64,000 nucleotides of DNA. Source: Bacteroidales bacterium (GTDB taxonomy: Bacteria; Bacteroidota; Bacteroidia; Bacteroidales; P3). Made by a program: the position numbers and the translations under genes. How positions within the stretch are numbered: position 1 is the stretch's first letter; the number at the start of each line of letters is the position of its first letter. Below, one piece after another: positions 51,857 to 58,737 of the stretch. The stretch is taken from assembly GCA_017479385.1 (NCBI GenBank), contig JAFVCE010000017.1:248001-312000 (forward strand), in the 5' to 3' direction. The notes below the pieces were generated by a model that saw only the letters and a program-made list of their open reading frames with translations, did no database searches and was not told the origin of the DNA.

Positions 51857-52555
51857 ATGGTCGAAGCGTACATAATGATAGTTGCAGGAGTGGCTCTTTG
51901 GGCACTCATGGTGCTGGCTGGCAAGAGACTTTCGGACAGCGCCATGCGTGCCATTACCGTTTTTGGCGGAGCGTTCCTGCTGGCCGTTTGCAGCCTCGAT
52001 TTGCTGCCCGAGTTGTCCACGCCTGGCAATGCGCACTTTGCACTACTGCCATACGTCGCGGTACTGGTAGGCTTCTTAATCCAGCAAATACTCGACAGCC
52101 TTTCGGCCCACGCCGAACATGGCCACACCGAGGAGGGATTCACGCTCTTTGGCCTACTGCTCGGCCTTTCGCTCCACGCACTGATTGAGGGTATGCCTCT
52201 GGTCGACGCCAACGGCAGCGTGAACCACGGCCTGTTATGGGGCATCATCATCCACAACATCCCCGTGGCCATCATCCTTGTGGGACTGATGAAAGCACGC
52301 GGATATGGCTTTTGTCCGGTATTGGCATTGCTAACGCTCTTCGGCATCATGTCGCCACTCGGGTCGCTGCTTAACCACTATGTCATTCAGCCCAGCCCCG
52401 AGGTGCAACAAGCCATCGTCGGCCTCGTGGTGGGCGTGCTTTTGCACGTGAGCAGCAGCATACTTTTCGACCATAAGCGCAACCATTTTTCGTGGCTCAG
52501 CGTGCTGCTTACCACCGTAGCATTCGCAGCAGCGCTACTCATCACCACGCTTTAA
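51857..52555 (+). CDS. ZIP family divalent metal transporter
   Basis: 232 residues from the ATG at 51857, just after the ffs T-run; a longer in-frame reading passes through the SRP RNA and is rejected. Eight hydrophobic spans. The ZIP signature is visible: SLHALIEGMPLV (His and Glu of span 4) and IIHNIPVAIIL (span 5), with a histidine-rich loop AHAEHGHTEEG between spans 3 and 4. It imports zinc or other divalent ions. With no clear own promoter, it may depend on read-through from ffs. It is followed by prfB after 27 bp. Confidence 0.87.
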   Translation: MVEAYIMIVAGVALWALMVLAGKRLSDSAMRAITVFGGAFLLAVCSLDLLPELSTPGNAHFALLPYVAVLVGFLIQQILDSLSAHAEHGHTEEGFTLFGLLLGLSLHALIEGMPLVDANGSVNHGLLWGIIIHNIPVAIILVGLMKARGYGFCPVLALLTLFGIMSPLGSLLNHYVIQPSPEVQQAIVGLVVGVLLHVSSSILFDHKRNHFSWLSVLLTTVAFAAALLITTL

Positions 52556-52582
52556 CCATCGCTAACCTTTAATTTAAGAACT

Positions 52583-53692
52583 ATGACCAACCAAGAACAG
52601 ATAAAAGACCTCATACAGCGCAAGGACGCCCTGCACAAGTTTTTAGACATCGACGCCACCGCCGCTTGGATTGCAGAGGAGGAAAAGAAGACCGAAGCCC
52701 CCGACTTTTGGAATGACCCCAAAGAGGCACAAAAAGTGGTGAAAGGAATCAATGCCAAGAAGAGTTGGGTGACGGCCTACAACGACGTCGACACGGCCTG
52801 CGGCGACCTCGAGGTGATGGGCGAATTTTTCGATGCCGGCGACGCCACCGAAGATGAACTCGTTGCCCAGATTGCAACAACGCAAAAAAAGGTCGAAGAC
52901 CTCGAATTCAAAAATATGTTGCGCAACGACAGCGACCGACTCGACGCGGTGCTCTCTATCAACGCTGGCGCTGGCGGAGTCGAAGCCCAAGACTGGGCCG
53001 AGATGCTGATGCGTATGTATATACGCTATGCCGAAACCCACGGCTACCGCGTAGCCATTAGCAACCAACTCGACGGCGAGGGGGCCGGCATTAAGAGTTG
53101 CACACTACAAATCGAGGGCGAATTTGCCTACGGCTACCTCAAGAGCGAAACCGGAGTCCACCGTCTGGTACGCGTCAGCCCATTCAACGCTCAAGGCAAG
53201 CGCATGACCTCGTTCACCAGCGTGAGCGTGACCCCGCTGGTCGACGACTCCATCGAGGTAGTGGTCGACATGAGCCGCCTCTCGTGGGATACCTTCCGCA
53301 GCGGTGGAGCCGGTGGCCAAAACGTGAACAAGGTTGAGAGCGGAGTGCGCCTGCGCTACCAGTACAAGGACCCCTACACCGGTGCCGAGGAGGAAATACT
53401 TATCGAGAACACCGAAACCCGCGACCAGCCCAAGAACAAGGAGAACGCCATGCGCCTGCTGCGCTCGCAACTCTACGACCGCGAGCTGAAACACCGTATG
53501 GAGGAGCAGGCCAAAATCAAAGCTTCTCAAAAAAAGATTGAATGGGGCAGCCAGATACGCTCCTACGTCATGGACGACCGCCGCGTGAAGGACCACCGCA
53601 CCGGCTACCAAACCAGCGACGTGAGCGGCGTGATGGATGGCAAGATAGACGAATTTATCAAAGCCTATCTCATGGAGTTTGGCGCTGAATAA
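52583..53692 (+). CDS. prfB: Peptide chain release factor 2
   Basis: 369 residues. The stop-codon reading tripeptide SPF is at 199-201 and the peptidyl-hydrolysis motif GGQ at 244-246 (SGGAGGQNVNKVES). The full protein is read in one frame from the ATG at 52583, so the programmed +1 frameshift near codon 26 of E. coli prfB is absent. RF2 terminates translation at UGA and UAA. The gene follows the ZIP transporter by 27 bp; comB begins 58 bp downstream. Confidence 0.97.
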   Translation: MTNQEQIKDLIQRKDALHKFLDIDATAAWIAEEEKKTEAPDFWNDPKEAQKVVKGINAKKSWVTAYNDVDTACGDLEVMGEFFDAGDATEDELVAQIATTQKKVEDLEFKNMLRNDSDRLDAVLSINAGAGGVEAQDWAEMLMRMYIRYAETHGYRVAISNQLDGEGAGIKSCTLQIEGEFAYGYLKSETGVHRLVRVSPFNAQGKRMTSFTSVSVTPLVDDSIEVVVDMSRLSWDTFRSGGAGGQNVNKVESGVRLRYQYKDPYTGAEEEILIENTETRDQPKNKENAMRLLRSQLYDRELKHRMEEQAKIKASQKKIEWGSQIRSYVMDDRRVKDHRTGYQTSDVSGVMDGKIDEFIKAYLMEFGAE

Positions 53693-53750
53693 CCACACTT
53701 TAACCACTTTTTTGAAAGAAGTAATACACCCTTAATCACTCACACCACTA

Positions 53751-54494
53751 ATGCAACTCGAAGTCACTCTCACCCCAACCCTCTACGCTCACCGCACGCT
53801 GAAGCAACACCAAACCACCGTGGCTGTCGACGTGTTGCGCGCCACTACCGCTATATGTGCTGCGCTGCAAGCCGGGGCCGACATGGTGGTTCCGCTCGAT
53901 AGCCTCGAACCTCTGCCACGCTATCGCGACATGGGCTTCACCCTCGCTGCCGAACGTGGCGGAGTGAAAGTAGACCTCGTGGCCTCGGGAGGCAAAATTA
54001 TGGCCGCCGAGTTCGGCAATTCGCCCACCGAATATATGCGTCACGACCTGCATGGCCACAAACTGGCCTACAGCACAACCAACGGCACCGTGAGTTTGGC
54101 CCGCGCCGCCGACGCCGAACGCACCCTCGTGGGCAGCTTTGCCAACATCAGTGCACTGACCCAGTGTCTGGCCAGCGACGGGCGCGATGTGGTCATACTC
54201 TGCAGCGGTTGGGAGGGAGCCCCCTGCCTTGAAGACACCCTCTTTGCCGGCGCTTTGGCCGAACGCCTCGTGACCACCGCCGGTGCCACGCTCGTCAACG
54301 ACTCGGCCACTATGGCACTGGCCCTTTGGCACGCGGCTAACGGAGACCCACTTGCTATATGCCAAAACGCCACCCACGTGGCTCGACTGCGCCGCCTCGG
54401 TGCCGAAGCCGACATCGAATTCGCATTTCGTACCGACACCTGTCCACTCGTGCCGCAGCTGACCGACGGCGCAATAACACTCATCCAACCATGA
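53751..54494 (+). CDS. comB: 2-phosphosulfolactate phosphatase family protein
   Basis: 247 residues, of normal length for ComB. Conserved stretches: VAVDVLRATTAICAAL, AERGGVKVDL, FGNSPTEY, STTNGTVSL and ILCSGWEGAPCLEDTLFAGA. ComB hydrolyses 2-phospho-3-sulfolactate to 3-sulfolactate, in methanogens on the way to coenzyme M. Bacterial homologs are widespread and their role is often unclear; in Bacteroidota a link to sulfonate or sulfonolipid metabolism is speculative. No comA is nearby. Its TGA overlaps the ATG of the PAP2 phosphatase (ATGA). Confidence 0.88.
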   Translation: MQLEVTLTPTLYAHRTLKQHQTTVAVDVLRATTAICAALQAGADMVVPLDSLEPLPRYRDMGFTLAAERGGVKVDLVASGGKIMAAEFGNSPTEYMRHDLHGHKLAYSTTNGTVSLARAADAERTLVGSFANISALTQCLASDGRDVVILCSGWEGAPCLEDTLFAGALAERLVTTAGATLVNDSATMALALWHAANGDPLAICQNATHVARLRRLGAEADIEFAFRTDTCPLVPQLTDGAITLIQP

Positions 54495-55204
54495 GAGCCA
54501 CGCTGACCATCATCGCCACCCTGCTCATGCTCTGCCACCTACACGCGCAGGACTCGACCACGGTCGTTCCGCTGGTGGCTCAGCCGTCGTTCAAGATTGG
54601 CACAAGCCTCGTCACGGCTGGTTCGATGCTTACTTTTGTGCCACAGTTGCACAGCTTTTGCGTCGATTTGCGCACCACGCTGCAATCCGACAATCACCCG
54701 CGCCTCACGTTCGACAACTACCTGCAATACGCACCAATCGCCATGCCATTCGCCCTCAAAACCTTTGGACTCAAAGGGCGGAGCAGTTTTAGGCACACTC
54801 TGGGCGTGACGGCCTTGAGCGTGGGTTCGGGCGCACTGGTTCTCAACCTGACAAAGTATTTTGCCCACGTTCAACGGCCCGACCACACCTCGTTCAACAG
54901 CTTTCCCTCGGGCCACACCTTCACGGCCGTGTTGGGCGCCGAACTGCTGCGCAAAGAGTATGGCGACGACTACCCACTGCTGGCCACGGCAGTCTATGGC
55001 ATTACCGCCACGGTTGCCTTCATGCGCCTCTACAACAATCGCCACTGGCTGGCCGACCTGCTTGGCGGCGCAGGCATTGCCATACTGAGCGTCGACCTCA
55101 GCTACTGGGTAGCCGACAAGTTGGTTCTTAGCTACGAAAATCATCACAGCAAGAAGAATGCCCAATTTTCCCTCTCAGACGCGCCTATCCTACTGACATA
55201 CTGA
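54491..55204 (+). CDS. PAP2 family lipid phosphatase
   Basis: 237 residues from the ATG at 54491, which overlaps the comB stop; the upstream in-frame part is inside comB. Signal-like N-terminus. The three PAP2 motifs are present: KYFAHVQRP (K-x6-RP), FPSGH and RLYNNRHWLADLLGG (R-x5-H-x3-D). Two or three membrane spans flank them. The family removes phosphate from lipid phosphates such as undecaprenyl or phosphatidyl-glycerol phosphate at the outer face of the inner membrane. Co-transcription with comB suggests a shared pathway, but this is inference. Confidence 0.87.
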   Translation: MRATLTIIATLLMLCHLHAQDSTTVVPLVAQPSFKIGTSLVTAGSMLTFVPQLHSFCVDLRTTLQSDNHPRLTFDNYLQYAPIAMPFALKTFGLKGRSSFRHTLGVTALSVGSGALVLNLTKYFAHVQRPDHTSFNSFPSGHTFTAVLGAELLRKEYGDDYPLLATAVYGITATVAFMRLYNNRHWLADLLGGAGIAILSVDLSYWVADKLVLSYENHHSKKNAQFSLSDAPILLTY

Positions 55205-55290
55205 AGGTTACTTCTACCCTCACCCAACATTGCGCCACATTGCCGTCGCTGGTGGTTCGAGGGGCAAAAATTGTGCCTCCGAACCATGGT

Positions 55291-55392
55291 CGATGTCAAC
55301 CCGACCTCAATACGACCTTAACACGACCACAACCTATTTAAGTGATTGATTTACAGATGATTATATACAACATTGATTTTCAGGCACTTAAA
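55291..55392 (-). repeat. Dispersed 3'-end repeat, copy G
   Basis: On the minus strand: units GGTCGTGTTAA, GGTCGTATTGA, GGTCGGGTTGA, then CATCG. The distal side has two arms, AAATCAATCACTT and AAGTGCCTGAAAATCAA, that pair with each other. It is close in sequence and layout to copy F. Confidence 0.8.
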
Positions 55393-55393
55393 C

Positions 55394-55424
55394 AAAAATT
55401 CACCCCTCACGAGGGGTGAATTTT
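55394..55424 (-). terminator. Intrinsic terminator of the T9SS-domain/sigma operon
   Basis: Stem AAAATTCACCCCTC/GAGGGGTGAATTTT with a 2-nt apex, flanked by T-runs on the minus strand; about 43 bp after the minus-strand stop. Confidence 0.85.
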
Positions 55425-55466
55425 AACATATTTTTAAGTTTTTGGTTTTAAGGCTTGCTGTGTGGC

Positions 55467-56267
55467 CTATCGAATGAGGGTGACGGTGCCTTTTTGGAGG
55501 TGCTGTTCGCCACGACTGTCGCGGTAGCGGATGATGTAGGCATAGGCACCTTGGGGTATGGGGCGACCGGCTGAGGTTCCATCCCAGCGAAAGTTGATGT
55601 CGTCTGATTCGTAAACCTTTGCCCCACGGCGGTTGTAGACAAGAATGCGAAAGTCGTAGAGCGCGCCAACAGTGTCGATTGTGGTGCCAACAATAAAGTG
55701 GTCGTTGGGGCCCGGCACAGAGGGGGTGAAGGCATTGGGAACCAGCACCAAGTCGGCCGGCGGAGTGGTTGGGGCTTTGAGGGATGGGCCCTTGGTGGCA
55801 GGCGAAGGCTTTGTCGTGGGCTCGGAGGCTGGCACATCGGCAACTGGCGCGACTGTGGTGTCTACATCTGGCTCAGAGGCGGCAACTTGGGGCAGCACTA
55901 TAGTGGCCTCTTGTGTGGTTTGTTGAGGCTGCAACTTGGGCTGCGTCACTGCTGGTTGGACGGGCAACACCGCCTCTTCAACATCTTGTTTTACAGCTTT
56001 TTGCGGCTCTTTTTCAGTTCTTTGTTCCACCACTATGGCCACTTCGGGCTGGGCTGTGATGGGCTCGGCAAGCAACTGGGCAACTTCCGTCGTAGGTTCT
56101 TCGACTTTGGGCGAATTTGGCTTCAGCGCGAATGCAACTGCCACAGCACCGCCCAGCAGGGCAGCCACGGCAGCAACAACAGCCACATTGCGCACTATGA
56201 GGCGGCGGCTTATGTTGCGCCATACTTTGGGGTCGGGCTCGGTTCGGTATTTTTTAAGGTTTTCCAT
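55467..56267 (-). CDS. Membrane-anchored protein with anti-sigma-like N-terminus and T9SS type B sorting domain
   Basis: 266 residues. Residues 1-23 (KYRTEPDPKVWRNISRRL) resemble the short cytoplasmic anti-sigma segment of Bacteroidota with the PxxxW..I..RL pattern. A single span follows at about 24-48. A Pro/Glu/Val/Thr-rich linker (50-170) leads to a C-terminal CHU_C/gliding-motility type B sorting domain (173-266: LVPNAFTPSVPGPNDHF, ILVYNRRGAKVYES, WDGTSAGRPIPQGAYAY, GTVTLIR). There is no cleavable signal peptide, so the sorting domain faces the periplasm on a tether. It begins 3 bp after the ECF sigma gene. The reading as an anti-sigma factor is inferred from place and pattern, not from an established family; a plain T9SS substrate is the alternative. 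Confidence 0.75.
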   Translation of the reverse strand: MENLKKYRTEPDPKVWRNISRRLIVRNVAVVAAVAALLGGAVAVAFALKPNSPKVEEPTTEVAQLLAEPITAQPEVAIVVEQRTEKEPQKAVKQDVEEAVLPVQPAVTQPKLQPQQTTQEATIVLPQVAASEPDVDTTVAPVADVPASEPTTKPSPATKGPSLKAPTTPPADLVLVPNAFTPSVPGPNDHFIVGTTIDTVGALYDFRILVYNRRGAKVYESDDINFRWDGTSAGRPIPQGAYAYIIRYRDSRGEQHLQKGTVTLIR

Positions 56268-56270
56268 AAT

Positions 56271-56798
56271 TCACTGGTTTTGAGATAATTGTTGACGAAG
56301 CGAATGTTTTGCGCGCGAAAGTAGCGACCGCACCGTGCCTTCGGGTGCGGCAAGCATAGCGGCAATCTCTGCAAAGCTGTAGCCCTCCACCTCGCGCAGA
56401 TTGAAGACAAGGCGCTGGCCTGGCGTGAGGGTTCCGATGGCCTTTATCAACTCCTCGGCCGCGAAAGGGTCGGCATCGAAAGCAGGCTCCGAATCGGTGT
56501 CGGGTAGGTCGTCGACCGATTCGTAGCGTCGATACTGGCGGTTGAGGTAATTAACACAGGTCGAGACCATTATGCGATAAATCCAGGACTCGGCGGCCTG
56601 GGGTTCGCGCAGGTTATGGAGCTTGGCAAAAACGCGAATGAACCCCTCTTGCAGCAGGTCTTCGGCCGTGGCGCGGTCGGGGGCATAGCGGCGGCAAACG
56701 CCCAACATCTCGGCTGCAAAGAGCGAGTAGAGAGCCCGTTGACCTTTGGGGTTGTGAAGCCGGCAAAGCTTCACGATGTGCGCAATGTCGTTGTCCAT
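56271..56798 (-). CDS. ECF sigma-70 factor
   Basis: 175 residues. Region 2 is clear (YAPDRATAEDLLQEGFIRVFAKLHNL, ESWIYRIMVSTCVNYLNRQYR) and region 4 shows LTPGQRLVFNLREVEGYSFAEIAAMLAAPEGTVRSLLSRAK; the linker is acidic (DDLPDTDSEPAFDADPF). The absence of region 1 and 3 makes it an ECF type, which in Bacteroidota usually controls envelope or surface functions through a partner anti-sigma protein. The partner is likely the T9SS-domain protein 3 bp downstream. It lies 56 bp after trmO, and no TAnnTTTG box is present there, so it may be self-controlled or be read from the aldo/keto reductase promoter. Confidence 0.93.
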   Translation of the reverse strand: MDNDIAHIVKLCRLHNPKGQRALYSLFAAEMLGVCRRYAPDRATAEDLLQEGFIRVFAKLHNLREPQAAESWIYRIMVSTCVNYLNRQYRRYESVDDLPDTDSEPAFDADPFAAEELIKAIGTLTPGQRLVFNLREVEGYSFAEIAAMLAAPEGTVRSLLSRAKHSLRQQLSQNQ

Positions 56799-56854
56799 CG
56801 TTGTTATGACACCAAAAATGGGGGCTTTGTTGCAGCTGGGGATAGAAAAAAATT

Positions 56855-57517
56855 TTATTCCACCGAAACCACCGTCGCGCAGCCGTCGTCAATGGTGAAG
56901 CGCACCTCGTGGCCAGCAAATGTCATACCGTAGAGGCGATGTGGGTCGTCGTGGTAGCGCGGACGAGGGTCGTGAGCAATCACCTGTCGCAACTGTTCTA
57001 CCATTTCGGACTCGAGACACCTCATAGTCTCGGGCGCGAAGACCACGCGAAGCGAACGGTCGTCGGCTTGCGTGGCAAAGCCGCCAGTGGCCTCTGCTAT
57101 GCTGTCGGCATAAGGCAGATAGGGCTTGATGTCGAGAATGGGCGTGCCATCCATCAAGTCGGCGCCCGACACCTTTATTATAGGTCCACGCGTGGGGTCG
57201 TCCTCAACACCCAGCAACTTCACAGCCGAGAGGCCTATGGCGTTGGGACGAAAGGGGCTGCGCGTGGCGAAGACCCCAACACGAGTGTTGCCGCCCAGTC
57301 GCGGTGGACGCACGGTTGGCGACCAATCTTCGCGCTGTGCCTTGTGGAAAAGCCAGATGAGCCACAGGTGGCTGAACCCATCGAGCCCACGCAGGGCCTC
57401 GGCCACCCTAAAGGGTGGCTCGAAAACCACGGTGGAAACTACGTCGACCATGCCCGACTGGCGAGGCACGCCGAATTTTTCGCCATAAGGCGACTCGATA
57501 TGTGCTATTGGGGTCAC
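56855..57517 (-). CDS. trmO: tRNA m6t6A37 methyltransferase TrmO-like (TsaA/YaeB)
   Basis: 220 residues. The TsaA beta-barrel is recognisable: PIAHIESPYGEKFGVPRQSG, LDGFSHLWLIWLFH, GVFATRSPFRPNAIGLSAVKL and DGTPILDIKPYLPYAD. It adds a methyl group to N6-threonylcarbamoyladenosine at tRNA position 37. The start is GTG (57515-57517), supported by a GTGA overlap with the TGA of the aldo/keto reductase gene. tcdA, also a t6A-modifying enzyme, is elsewhere in this window. It precedes the sigma gene by 56 bp. Confidence 0.9.
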   Translation of the reverse strand: MTPIAHIESPYGEKFGVPRQSGMVDVVSTVVFEPPFRVAEALRGLDGFSHLWLIWLFHKAQREDWSPTVRPPRLGGNTRVGVFATRSPFRPNAIGLSAVKLLGVEDDPTRGPIIKVSGADLMDGTPILDIKPYLPYADSIAEATGGFATQADDRSLRVVFAPETMRCLESEMVEQLRQVIAHDPRPRYHDDPHRLYGMTFAGHEVRFTIDDGCATVVSVE

Positions 57518-58536
57518 TTTTTACGGTTGGCCCAAAATTGTTTGAAATCTTCGTAGTTGCGACGCAGGAGCGTTGGCGTGTCGAGGTGGTAGGGGCAGCG
57601 CTCGGTGCAGGTGTGGCACTGCAGACAGTCGTCGATTTTTTTCATCTTCTCGTTAAACTCGTCAGTTAGGTAGACGCTGAGCGGGGCGCGACGAAGGAAA
57701 AGGCTCATACGGTTGCAACTCTCAATCTCGATACCCACAGGGCAAGGTTGGCAGTATGCACAGCCGCGGCAGAAATCGCCACTCAGTTGCTCGCGGTCGG
57801 CAGCAATGCGAGCGCGCATCGAGTCGTCGAGCCGGGGGGGATTGTCCTGGAACGAGATAAATTCGTCGAGTTCGCTCTCGCGTTGAATGCCCCAGATGGG
57901 TGCCACATGGTCGTATTGAGCCAAGAAAGCATAGGCCGTGGCAGCATGGTTGATAAGGCCGCCGGCGAGCCCCTTCATGACTATGAAACCCATGTTGTGG
58001 GCGTGGGTCATGGCCACGATTTCTTCGTCCTCTTTCGAAGCGAGGTATGAGAATGGGAATTGCAGCGTTTCGTATAGGCCACTCTCGATGGCTTCGCGAG
58101 CAATGGGGATGGCATGGTTGGTGATGCCAATGTGGCGCACTTTGCCCTGCTTCACGGCTTCGAGCATGGCTTCGTAGAGGCCGGTGCCATCGCCCGGTTT
58201 GGGGCAGAATTTGGGGTTGTGGAACTGGTAGAGGTCCACATAGTCGGTCTGCAACTCGCCGAGGCTTGTTTCGAGGTCGCGCCAAAAGCCCTCGGCGGTT
58301 GTAGCACCTGTTTTAGTACTGATAATCACCTCGCTGCGACGCCCTTTGAGGGCAAGGCCAAGTTTGTGTTCGCTGTCGGTATAGAAACGGGCGGTGTCGA
58401 AATAGTACATACCATTGTCTAAAGCCTTGCGGATAAGTTTCACAGCCTCGTCGTCACTTATGCGCTGAATGGGGAGAGCGCCAAAACCGTTGCGCGGCAC
58501 CACGAGGCCGCTACGTCCTAAAGTTATCTTTTCCAT
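57514..58536 (-). CDS. Aldo/keto reductase with ferredoxin-like 4Fe-4S sites
   Basis: 340 residues from the ATG at 58534-58536; the frame extends upstream, but that part is in the promoter. The AKR barrel comes first (LGRSGLVVPRNGFGALPIQ, YYFDTARFYTDSEHKLG, STKTGATT, HIGITNH), with the usual Asp/Tyr/Lys set. The last 100 residues carry two cysteine clusters, CRGCAYCQPCP and CLQCHTCTERCP, which would bind 4Fe-4S centres. This AKR-plus-ferredoxin form is common in anaerobes; its substrate is unknown. It overlaps trmO by 4 bp. The promoter box sits just 4 bp upstream of the ATG. Confidence 0.9.
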   Translation of the reverse strand: MEKITLGRSGLVVPRNGFGALPIQRISDDEAVKLIRKALDNGMYYFDTARFYTDSEHKLGLALKGRRSEVIISTKTGATTAEGFWRDLETSLGELQTDYVDLYQFHNPKFCPKPGDGTGLYEAMLEAVKQGKVRHIGITNHAIPIAREAIESGLYETLQFPFSYLASKEDEEIVAMTHAHNMGFIVMKGLAGGLINHAATAYAFLAQYDHVAPIWGIQRESELDEFISFQDNPPRLDDSMRARIAADREQLSGDFCRGCAYCQPCPVGIEIESCNRMSLFLRRAPLSVYLTDEFNEKMKKIDDCLQCHTCTERCPYHLDTPTLLRRNYEDFKQFWANRKK

Positions 58537-58540
58537 GCTG

Positions 58541-58548
58541 CAAAGATA
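58541..58548 (-). promoter_or_regulatory. -7 promoter box of the aldo/keto reductase gene
   Basis: The minus strand reads TATCTTTG, a full match. It ends 4 bp before the ATG, so the mRNA would be leaderless or nearly so. Confidence 0.65.
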
Positions 58549-58687
58549 CACATTATTTCCGATATGGCGACATTTTTTTTGCCCCCAAAGTCGAGTGCAG
58601 ACGATAAAGCGGGTTATTTTCAACAAATTAAACTAATTTTTGTGAATAAAAAAATGTTATAAAATTTGCCATATCATAAAAAGTTTG

Positions 58688-58695
58688 TACCTTTG
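58688..58695 (+). promoter_or_regulatory. -7 promoter box of korA, with -33 TTTG
   Basis: The plus strand reads TACCTTTG. TTTG at 58665-58668 is 19 bp upstream, the expected -33 spacing. The rest of the gap 58549-58687 is AT-rich with nothing else seen. Confidence 0.75.
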
Positions 58696-58737
58696 CAATT
58701 GCAATGAACGTAAAAATTAAAATAAAAAATAACTAAA

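Noticed and set aside
52583..52700. Programmed +1 frameshift in prfB
   Set aside because: The gene reads in one frame from the start; no early in-frame UGA interrupts it.
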